A stretch of 64,000 nt of DNA. It comes from Berberis thunbergii (Eukaryota > Streptophyta > Magnoliopsida > Ranunculales > Berberidaceae). A program made the translations under genes and the position numbers. The notes beneath the pieces are model-generated. The model had not been told where the DNA came from, did not search any database, and saw only the letters and a program-made list of their open reading frames with translations. The stretch covers positions 97,460 to 161,459 of the forward strand of contig QNQO01002085.1 of assembly GCA_003290165.1 (NCBI GenBank). Reading direction: 5' to 3'. This document shows, one piece after another, positions 55,801-64,000 of this stretch; the first letter of the stretch is position 1, and each line of letters begins with the position of its first letter.

Positions 55801-57463
55801 ATGGTTTGGAGTTTATCCAACTTGGACCTCGAACAGGCATCTGAACATGGTCAAGTAACCCGGTGCAATATCTTTTCCGAATTGAAATCGAATCTGTATC
55901 TGAAATGGCAGACGCATATGACCTCTTTATCCGACAAGATCCCAAAGTTCAGAATTTTGTAAACTGATTACTACTACTTATAATTTAGGTTTAAACTGTC
56001 TAACATTTTAACCAAAAATATAAATACTGTGTGTCGTATATGGTTTTGATATACAATATGCATGGTCGTATCCAAATGTAGGTTAAATAAGGATTTCGTT
56101 AGGATCCAATCTATGTCCATACCTTAAGTTGAGCAAATGCAAGAGGAGTTTCAGTAAGGAACTTGACCGCAAGTGTCATAGTAGTCGACGTAGTTTCATA
56201 ACCAGCAACAAGAAGAGCTAGCAAGAAATCAACAATCTCCTCATCAGAGAAACCACCTTCTCCCTCCACTAACAGAGCACCCAACATGTCTTTCTTCGCA
56301 TTTCTCCCTTGTTCGAATTCCTTCCTCCTCTCTCTCACCACACATCGTAGTGCATCGGCTACCTTCTCCCTTGCCTGCATACATAATTAATCATCAAGAA
56401 TTCAAGAATTAAGTAATGAAACTTTTTTGAGTTAAGAGAAATATTATTTATTACGTTGATGGCTTGGCCATAAGTGGTGAAAGGGAAGTTGATAGGAAGA
56501 GTGAAGAACCCTTCGATGAGCAGTAGGTACTCCTTCCTCAAGTTCTCCGTCCACTCCCCTGGATCGAAACTCATCAATTGCTTCACTGCCAGTGCAAATG
56601 TTATCTGCAAATTCAACACAACAATATCTCATCAACAATTCCGAACACGTATCTCTATGAAAATCCTATGGTCCATCATCAGTGAGAAGGTGGAAAAAAA
56701 AACATTCTTTTGCTAAAATGAGCACACACTCGTGGGAGAAAACTTGCTAACATGCGCACTCCATGAAAGTTCTTTTAAAATTGACTTGAGCCAATCAATC
56801 CTCCTCCTCCTCCTAGTATGAGTTAAAAGGATCGGCCGAGTGAAGAAATCAGAACCTCTCATTCCATTATGATTCGGATCGGCCGAGTCAAATTAACAAC
56901 ACGAAGAAGAAGAAGAAGAAGAAGAAGAAGAAGATAGAAACACAGACCTTCTTGGCTTCATCTTGGAGAAAGACCTGGTGAGGCCAAGAATCAAGATTGA
57001 ATCGAATAAGGCGATCGATATCAACAAGAAAATTATCTCTAATAATGACCGAATTAGCGAAGCTCATAGTGAGGGAATGCATCCGCTTATGAAGTCCACC
57101 GCGCATGAGCAAGAGCGAGTGCTTTCCAAGAAGGTTCGAAATGGAGCTAGGGTAACTGCTTTCGAAGAGTTTCCCTTCATTTTGGAGAACGAACCGGTTC
57201 ACCTCCGGATCGGCCGAGAAGACTGTAGGCTCGCCGAAGACGTGAGTGGTGAAAATCGCACCGTACCGTGCGACTCGCTCGTCGATGAAAGGTTCTGGAT
57301 TCTCCGTCTTGTAGGCGGAGATGAGTTGAAGCGTTTCGCCTACGAATGGCAGGCCGATTGTGCCTGGCGGAAGATTAAATTTACGTCGCGTGAATCGGCG
57401 GTGGATGAAGAGAGAAGCCGAGCCGAAGAGGAAGATGGAGAGGAGGACCAGAAACAAGGCCAT
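52813..57463 (-). CDS. CYP90A1: Cytochrome P450 CYP90A1/CPD-like, brassinosteroid biosynthesis; last exon frameshifted
   Basis: Eight minus-strand exons: 57463-56948, 56604-56455, 56374-56123, 54019-53933, 53831-53753, 53421-53315, 53135-53002 and 52919-52813, all GT-AG. The start [14 protein letters not shown] is an ER anchor, followed by the hinge [13 protein letters not shown]. Family text [17 protein letters not shown] and [19 protein letters not shown] is that of CPD. Motifs are the oxygen-binding AGYETTST (residues 279-286), ETLR (339-342) and the heme loop [10 protein letters not shown] (Cys 420). CPD acts in C-3 oxidation/C-23 steps of brassinosteroid synthesis on the ER. The last exon has GGGG where three G keep the frame. 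As written, translation leaves the family after ISW and stops at 52895-52897. With one G fewer it continues [16 protein letters not shown] to 52813 and totals 476 aa. This may be a real lesion or a sequencing error. Confidence 0.93.
56903..56934. repeat. (GAA)n microsatellite in P450 intron 1
   Basis: Uninterrupted GAA units, about ten, lie 14 bases from the exon 1 donor. On the transcribed minus strand it is a (TTC)n pyrimidine tract. Confidence 0.9.
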
Positions 57464-57568
57464 GTGAGTGAGTGAGCGAAGTGAGTTTGAATTGAAGTGA
57501 AGTGAAGTGAGAATGAGGGGTGCGTGTTTCGTCCTCTGCCAAGAGGAGGGAGGAAAGAGACGAGAACG

Positions 57569-57574
57569 CGTGTG
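57569..57574 (-). promoter_or_regulatory. Candidate brassinosteroid-response element upstream of CYP90A1
   Basis: CGTGTG lies about 106 bases upstream of the P450 start codon. BZR1 represses CPD through CGTGT/CG elements close to the gene start in Arabidopsis (established knowledge), so this site could carry the same feedback. A six-base word occurs by chance often; function is inference. Confidence 0.35.
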
Positions 57575-57704
57575 GGGAGAAAAATATGTCAGAAACATTT
57601 TATTTTATTGTGTGTTTTTAGGCTATTCTTCCCTTTTTCTTTTCCTGTCTCCATAAGTATTTTTGGTATTTTTATTTGTTGATTAAATACTATTATCTGG
57701 AGGA

Positions 57705-57712
57705 TATAAATA
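57705..57712 (-). promoter_or_regulatory. Possible TATA box of the P450 gene
   Basis: On the minus strand the sequence reads TATTTATA, about 242 bases upstream of the start codon. This would give a leader of roughly 200 bases. It is one of few TATA-like words in the right place, but no transcription start evidence is available. Confidence 0.3.
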
Positions 57713-57719
57713 GTATTTC

Positions 57720-59860
57720 ATGATTTTCTTTCATTAAAATATCACCTTTGTAGTTATCTTGTTAAAAAAAACCAATGAAAACGAACTTTTTGACTTCCAT
57801 CAAGAATCAACCAATACTCGTTTTATCTGCCAACTATGGTAACACCAAGGACATTCCTCGGTGGCCTATCAATATTAATCAAAATACTAAGAAATCAAAA
57901 TACTAAGAAATCGAATTTTTACAATTAGATTTTCCAATCAGTATGACATAACGTGATATTAAGAAAGTACACAATTTTAAACCAACGTCAGAAGCAAGTT
58001 GGATTGCGCACATTTGAAGTTTCCATAAACTATAGGATTGCCCACATTTGAAGCTTCCATAAACTATGTATTAAGAAAGTTTTGCAAGTACTATGCATGT
58101 GTCACCTTATGATGATGATGATGAGATGAGCAACAAACAAATATTAGAATCCTTTTTGCCTAACTTTCTTTAACAAGTGTAGGCGCACACTAGCATCTCA
58201 ATATCCCACATGCTCCCCATTTGGTACCCTTATACCATATGGGGAATAATCATTAAGCAGTAACCAAATAAAAATATGAGAGTGAAGGAGCAAGACTAAT
58301 ATACTAAATTTAAAGTCCAATTTTTTTATTTTTATTTTTATGTTTTTCAAGATAAGAAGTGTGAGCTAGAATCATACAGATTTTTAGCAATCCTTTGGCT
58401 TACATTGCTTTGTCATTCTCGTAACAACAATTCTAATCAGCTCTTTCTTGGTCGTTTTTGGATTTTTTTTACACTTTTGCTCCATTCTATAAATAGTGTT
58501 TGTGATTGTGTTTCAAAGAGAATGGGTAAAAAATATCAAAACATTATAACAAAAAAAAAAAAAAAAAAAAACTAGCGAACATTGCTGATTAGACGACAAT
58601 ATAATGAGTGAGAATCATACACATATCGATCCAATGCCTAACTTAGTTCTACTAAAAGTTATTTTGCTTATTATAAGTTTGAGGGAATCCCATCATGGGA
58701 GGTTCATCTGCTTAGCCCCACATTAGGTTTACTTAGCTGTACGAAAACTAAATCTAATGTTGTTATATGTTTCAGATCATCTTAAATCCCACCTTCTTTT
58801 TAACACAAATCTTGTATTTTTTTAATGGAAGAACCTTGTCATCTCCCATTCAGATATAAAAGGAGATCGATTGAACCAAATAGAGAATGAGATGAAAGGG
58901 ATCTTCTTCTTTTTTAAGACATAATATGGGGGCTCACTAGAATTCATTATACAAACACTTTCGTTTACACACAAATTGGATTTTAGCACATGGGGTCTGG
59001 ACCTGATTGGGACATTTCTTATTTTCTATGGATCTCAATAATTGTATCCATCCCCGTCCAAGTTATCTGAGCTGTCCAAATGAGTAACAGCTCTGCCGTA
59101 GATTTGCAGTGGATGAAATCATAAGTTCAAGGTTTTAACCCTACCACCAATAGCATTTGAAGTTGGGGCTTACGAGATTAAAAAAATTATTTAAGCTTTT
59201 GATACGATGAAGTATTTATTTCTTGGTAAACTTATTAGGTTAAGATCATTTTCGAGTAACCATTGTGGCGGTCGGTGTGCTAAACTATGTAAAGAAGGTG
59301 GTTTGGTAGGAAGATCCAAGTTTTTAGAATGTTAGGCAACGAGTCATAAGATAGGTAGCTTCATTTTCATGGCTCAATTACGTAATGTACTTAACATATT
59401 TGTACTTGTTTTTATGAGGAATGGTATGATGCAGGCACTACAATAACATGCCGTAGATTGTACTCTATATATCCATCGAACATTAGAGAAATGTGGAGGG
59501 GTTTTACACATCATACGGAGTATAAAGGAATGTAGATGCAGATCTAACTTCTATGTTCATTTATATAAGGGATTGCTTGGTAGAAAAATGTCATAATCGG
59601 AAGAATAAATACAAGAATGGACATGACATTGGTTCATCATACTGAATCACAACCACTATATATTTCCAAAATAGGTTAGCCAAAATATCCAAACTTTCAA
59701 TAATTGAAAGTTTTGGGGACATCCTCATCACATAGATGTTATGGGAACCCTATCTTTAGAGTTCACGGCGTGTGCAGAGGTCATTTGGGCTGAATTTTTT
59801 TTATTTACAGACATTTAATTTGATAAATGTATGTTATTGAAGTTTAGGTAGTCAGACTGT
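57720..59860. other. Intergenic stretch, no gene seen
   Basis: AT-rich, with a poly-A run at 58550-58570 and a local duplication near 57995-58065 (GATTGCNCACATTTGAAG and CCATAAACTAT twice). No coding frame or transposon ends recognised. Confidence 0.5.
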
Positions 59861-60172
59861 CACTACACCAAATCGATATATTTGTAACAATTATCAAATC
59901 AGTAACATTTTTGAGCTGTTACAATGCACCAAACAATTTCAAGTCAAAACCAAATTTAGTCTAAAAAAATGAAAAACAGTTACAAAAAAAAATGATACAA
60001 TAAATTAGATCACCATGAATAGTACCACTTGTAGGATCATACTATTCATGGTGATACAATTATTGTATTACTTTGTTTGTGAAAATGTATAAAATTGTTT
60101 TGTGAATTGTTATAATTCAAAAGTGTTACTGTGTTCTGGGGATTGTTACAAAAATACCAATTTGATGTAGTA
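59861..60172. mobile_element. CACTA MITE, copy 2
   Basis: It starts CACTACACCAAATCGATATA and ends CCAATTTGATGTAGTA, with the last G changed to A. Flanks TGT and TAT are a one-mismatch 3-bp duplication. Internal words (GTAACATTTTTGAGCTGTTA, ACTATTCATGGTGATACAAT, TTCAAAAGTGTTACTGT) match the element at 30543-30851 in reverse orientation. Confidence 0.82.
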
Positions 60173-60193
60173 TATGTTTTGTTAAAAAATAAA

Positions 60194-60194
<1 letters not shown>

Positions 60195-60230
<36 letters not shown>
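60195..60230. repeat. (AAT)n microsatellite
   Basis: About eleven uninterrupted TAA/AAT units. On the minus strand they give the poly-Tyr open frame seen here, which is not a gene. Confidence 0.95.
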
Positions 60231-60652
60231 TTTGTAGGGCTAGGAGGATTCCACCCATTCTCCTTATGCCATTTCAAGAGTTTTGTCATAAGCACAAGTT
60301 ATTTCAACAAACCAGAGGAATCACATTATCATAATAGGTCAATTAGGGTCCGACATCAAATTGTTCAAATATTAGTAAATTCATCTTCCCACTTTTTTAT
60401 CAGCGGAAATCGTGTTGTCATGATTGTTGTAAACACACGCTCCATGCACATGCACCATCTAATTTGTCACATTTCCTGAACTACCCTTCTCACGTGATGA
60501 TCCATATCTTAATGATGATCTAAAGAGCTCCAATCAAAACCCATCATCCATTTTCTTCAACCTCCCCTTTCTTTGAAAAGTAACCATCCAAAATCACTTT
60601 GATTGCTCAGTAAATCTATCAATTCCTTTAGGGGGTCTTCGGAAGAGTCCAC
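60231..60652. other. Short intergenic stretch, no gene seen
   Basis: No coding frame or repeat structure recognised between the microsatellite and the LTR-like fragment. Confidence 0.45.
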
Positions 60653-61118
60653 TGTTGGGATAATATTGACTTGAATAGTCTTACATCAAGTAATGATGAG
60701 TTGTCACTAAGGTTTATAAGAAAGTGGTATACTCCTTAACAGCAATGAGGCATTTTAGGAAAAACCTCACACCACCAAGGCCCAGATGGAAGACCCATTA
60801 TGATGGTGTTTATGTTAGGAAAAATATTGTTGCTATGTATAGTGGACCAAGGTGCACACACGTGCCTAGCGTGCCAATAATCGGTATCAGAGCCTATGGT
60901 TTGGCGAAAACTTGGCGAGATGGAGGTGCAGGCGGCACATCGTTTAAGAAGAGTATGCACAGGGCAACGAGCCAGATCCAGGTGGAGTGCAGGTCTCCCG
61001 AGTGAACGATCCGGGGAGTACATCGTTCAAGGAGAATAGGTGTTGGGCAGCGAGCTAGATTCAAGTGGAACGCAGGTCCTCCGAGTGAACGATCAAGGAT
61101 TAGACTCAAGACCCTTGT
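60653..61118 (+). mobile_element. LTR-like fragment with primer-site word, cut by a Gypsy insertion
   Basis: TGTTGGGATAATATTGACTT opens a stretch of about 225 bases of the kind found in short plant LTRs. It is followed by CGGTATCAGAGCC at about 60882-60894, close to an initiator-Met primer site. After that comes a tandem repeat and no coding region. It could be the 5' part of a TRIM/LARD-type element that the Gypsy LTR at 61119 interrupts. Only one LTR is seen, so the call is tentative. Confidence 0.4.
60937..61098. repeat. 83-bp tandem duplication
   Basis: The unit ACATCGTTTAAGAAG, GGGCAACGAGCCAGAT, GTGGAGTGCAGGTC, CCGAGTGAACGATC (60937-61019) is repeated with about 15% change at 61020-61098 (ACATCGTTCAAGGAG, GGGCAGCGAGCTAGAT, GTGGAACGCAGGTC, CCGAGTGAACGATC). 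Confidence 0.85.
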
Positions 61119-63551
61119 TGTGAGACCTGCGGTTTAAAAAAAAAAGATTTTTTTATAGGGCGGGGTGTACTCAGCAAAGGTGGTGGGGGCACATAGCCAC
61201 CCACCCCTTTAAAACAGAACGACCCCCCCCCCCTTTCTTCTTCTTCTTCTCTCTTTTCCCTCTTTTTCTTTCTTTTCTTTTCGTCTAGCGAGCGACGCAG
61301 CGAGCTCCTCGCCATTTCTCCAGCGGATTTTCGGTGATTTTGGGTGATTTCTTCCCCAATCTCACCTCCTCCTCCTCTCCTCTTTCCTCTCTGTATTTCT
61401 TAGTTGTTTTTTTTCAACAAAAAAAAAAATCAGTTTTCTTTTGGGTTGGGTTTGATCGGTGTCCATAGCTCCGATCAGCCGTGTTGGGGCCTTGGTGGCG
61501 TCTTTGGGAGCCCTTAGAACCGACATGCAAGGTTGTTTTGGGGTTGGCAAAATTTTTTTTTCAAAAAAATCAGGGAGTATGTTTGTTTGGAGGGTTTCTC
61601 GACGTGAAATCAGGCTTTGGGTGCGTGGGTGAGCCTCATTTTCGTGACTCTGAGTGTCCTTAGACTCTTTTGTGGGTTGTTGCGCAGTTTGGTAGCGATC
61701 AGACCGGAGTAGGGAGGGTTTCGGCGCATTTTCGCCAAACTTTGGGTTTCGGCGGGGTGGTTGCCGATTTCCTATTGCCTGTAAGTTTTCCTTTCAATCA
61801 CGCGCCGCGTGTATTTATTTATTTATTTCAGTTTTCGGCTAGTTTGCTCATTTTCGAGTTCGCCTTGCAGTTTAGAATTTTCGTGGCCCCGCATTCGTGG
61901 TATTGCGTGTTTGGAGGTTCGACCGGTAGGAATTGGGTTTTGAAAATCCATTCCGCCAGGTGAGTGGAACTATAATATTTATTTTGATAAATAATTACTT
62001 GAAATTCTGAAATGAATTTTTACAGTTTACCGTCAATTGTGTAGAATTGGTACCCAAATCCGAAATTCGGAGTTTTCAGATATTTCGAAGATTGTGTTAG
62101 TTTATGTGTAAATGGAATTATGCATTGGATTTTCGGAAAGCATGACACTTGAAATGAAATCGAAATAGTAAATTTTGGTGTGATTAGGCTTTGGTGTAAT
62201 GACATGAGACCTTGTATGCTTTGTTTTCGAGTTTGCATAGACTATCATGTTTACCGTGGATTTTCGAGTCTTGAGCATGTATGATAATCGACTCGAATAA
62301 ATTTATTGTGGTGATTTTGGGTCATGTTGGGACCTCTGGCATATCGTGATTTTATAAAAATTGTCTGATTGTTTATGATTGCACGTTTGTACATTTGGTT
62401 ATGTACAGACTTGTCATTTGTGCATGTGGATAGGTAGTATAAGTGTCTTTACCCCCCGCTATAAATGCCTGTTTGCCGATGCTTAGGAGGTTGTTCGCAT
62501 CGTGAGTTGGTTGGTGCTTGAGATGACCGCACCTGACATTGTGGACGCTACTGCATGTGGCAAGCTTGCTGAGTGTGCGGTGAGCTCCCGCACGCACTTG
62601 CCACTATAGAGTGCAGTAGGATGGGTCCCGGAGGACGTGCTTTGGAGACTTACTCCGCTTCCCTCCCAGCGCGCTTGATTTGGATTATGTTAGGTTGGCC
62701 GTGTTAGGCCGTCGTTCGGGATGTTTGAGTTTGTATCCTGGCAGATGGCACCCTATAGGATACAACAAGCCCGAAGTGTACTGGTGGCACGTTGTGGGAT
62801 GTGTCTGGGTGAGACACATTCGTAGGGTATGCGGATACTACGATATGAGACACATTTACAGGGATTTACCGATTTTGGTTTCACCTAGGAGGCTAGGAGG
62901 ATTATGAGATTGATTCATTTCCATTGCTTGATATTTACCATGTAGAATCATGTGTAATAATCGACATATAATAAACTGGTAGTTATTGTTGAATCTGAAA
63001 TATTTGTGTTGTTGCTAGAACTTAGAACATTATCCTTAGAGACACGGTGTGATTTAGACTTAGAACTTGTTGTTTATTTATTGTTGTCTGGCATGAATTT
63101 TTCTTGTATAGTATTCCATTATTTGTATTTAGTTCGCTCGCACCAGCTAGCTTTGTGCTTTGCTGACCCCGCAAGGGGTGTGTTCTATTGGAGTGCAGGC
63201 AGTGTTGGAGTTCCTGCTGATCGTGGCGCGTAGGCCCCGGTTTTCGTTGTAGGAGCGTTTTGTGATTTTTGGTTGTGTCCACCCTGTACAGGTATGTTTT
63301 GCTTCCTCTGTGTTTCAGATGTACTATTAGTTAAAACTAAATGTTTGTATACTGGTTTTGTCGCTATGACTCTGGCGGGCGAATCAAATATATATCTATT
63401 TTGTTAAACTTTAGCGTAGTTTTATTTCCGTTTGTTTATCGTATCAAGAATGTGTTATATTATGATGTTGTGGCATGTTATGATCCGTCTATGTTCGTGG
63501 TAGTTCACGCATCGGCACGCTGCGATTTCCGTGGCGGGTCGGGGCGTGACA
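61119..63551 (+). repeat. Ty3/Gypsy 5' LTR, about 2.4 kb
   Basis: It starts TGTGAGACC and ends GGGGCGTGACA, giving TGT..ACA ends, and is followed five bases later by a primer site. It includes a pyrimidine-rich tract (61220-61400), splice- and leader-like segments, and GC-richer parts around 62500-62900. No protein is encoded. The 3' LTR lies outside the window, so the start is judged from the terminal dinucleotide and the change in sequence character. Confidence 0.65.
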
Positions 63552-63556
63552 GAGCT

Positions 63557-63569
63557 TGGTATCAGAGCC
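63557..63569 (+). promoter_or_regulatory. Gypsy primer-binding site (initiator-Met tRNA)
   Basis: TGGTATCAGAGCC lies five bases beyond the LTR end, the expected place for minus-strand DNA priming. Confidence 0.85.
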
Positions 63570-63701
63570 ATTGTTACCGGTTCACATATAACGTCATCGT
63601 ATATCACTTTCTTGAGTGGACTGGGTAGAGGAGTTAGGACTTTTGTTGTGTTGTTTTGATGTATGGTATGTGTGTTTATTTTTCGTAGAGGTTGTTTGGT
63701 G

Positions 63702-64000
63702 ATGGCGCGTGGGCAGAGATCTCAATGTGAGGGATCAGGCATTGCTGGGGAGGATATCTCTCAGGCTTTTATGGCAATTATGACCCAGTTGGCACAGAAT
63801 GTGAGGCAGGGCGTCAGTCAGAGGATCCGTTTACTCGGCGCAATAGGGATTTCGTCAGCTTGGGTGGTGAAAGGTTTGATGGTACTGGAGATTCTCTAGC
63901 TGCGGATCGGTGGATCCGTAAGGTAGAGCTCATAATTGAGAGGATGGTGCTGACACCTATACAGTGTACTGAGTTAGCAGCACACCAGTTTGACGGAGAG
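63702..64000 (+). pseudogene. Ty3/Gypsy gag, N-terminal part, frameshifted, runs off the window
   Basis: It starts MARGQRSQCEGSGI and continues to about AQNVRQG. After a frameshift near 63805-63822 another frame reads FTRRNRDFVSLGGERFDGTG, then DSLAADRWIRKVELIIERM and TPIQCTELAAHQFDGE. FxGTxDPxxAxxW and the helix after it are typical of the retrotransposon gag domain of plant chromovirus-type Gypsy elements. In intact copies gag would be followed by protease, RT, RNase H and integrase. The frame break suggests this copy is already inactive. Confidence 0.8.

Noticed and set aside
56963..57475. 170-codon open frame on the + strand over CYP90A1 exon 1
   Set aside because: It is the antisense shadow of a well-supported P450 exon and has no recognisable domain.
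60046..60258. Open frame with a long poly-Tyr run
   Set aside because: Produced by the (AAT)n microsatellite and a MITE end.
1..64000. tRNA, rRNA, snoRNA and CRISPR features
   Set aside because: None was noticed on either strand. The apparent short-repeat arrays all fall in transposon subterminal regions or microsatellites.

Overview
This window looks like nuclear DNA of a flowering plant, most probably a eudicot. It is AT-rich, its genes have many small introns, and it carries a CYP90A1-type brassinosteroid P450, a plant HMGB protein, Copia retroelements with an initiator-Met tRNA primer site, and CACTA, hAT, Harbinger and Mutator-like DNA transposons. The species cannot be told from the sequence. 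No tRNA, rRNA, CRISPR or bacterial-type operon was seen.

Only two host genes are largely intact. (1) An HMGB chromatin protein on the + strand (coding exons 17080-24074, 165 aa). Its fourth coding intron is swollen by a degenerate Copia element (18063-22977, TSD GATAG). (2) A CYP90A1/CPD-like cytochrome P450 on the - strand (57463-52813, eight exons). It has all the P450 signature motifs but one extra G in a GGGG run at the start of the last exon, which breaks the reading frame.

The rest is a nested transposon landscape. 1-2205 and 13058-13360 are the two halves of a decayed TTF/ZMYM-type hAT-transposase-like ORF, split by a 10.8 kb CACTA element (2206-13054, TSD TGA). Inside that CACTA sit a second CACTA of another family (3146-8490), an hAT-like element (4995-5928, 8-bp TSD), a Harbinger-like element (9648-11226), an hAT (11263-12482, 8-bp TSD) and a MITE (12489-12706). 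A second member of the inner CACTA family lies at 35338-39653 (TSD GTT). These elements carry exon fragments of at least six ordinary plant genes: a Polycomb E(z) methyltransferase (SWINGER/CURLY LEAF type), plasma-membrane H+-ATPase, VPS16/VACUOLELESS1, a GH5 glucan beta-glucosidase, long-chain acyl-CoA synthetase and raffinose synthase. This Pack-CACTA/Pack-hAT gene capture is the most striking content of the window.

Other regions: 24809-31115, a second decayed Copia element with its own nested insertions; 31750-32941, a second copy of the TAGGGATGGCA hAT family; 41669-42898 and 43555-46333, long-TIR Mutator-like elements; 47778-50853, an RTE-type LINE with a 13-bp target duplication; 50998-51202 and 59861-60172, MITEs; 60653-61118, a retroelement LTR-like fragment; and 61119-64000, the 5' LTR, primer site and start of gag of a Ty3/Gypsy element that runs off the window. 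Boundaries with matching target-site duplications are firm. Family assignments of short exon fragments are from recognition of protein motifs and were not searched against any database.
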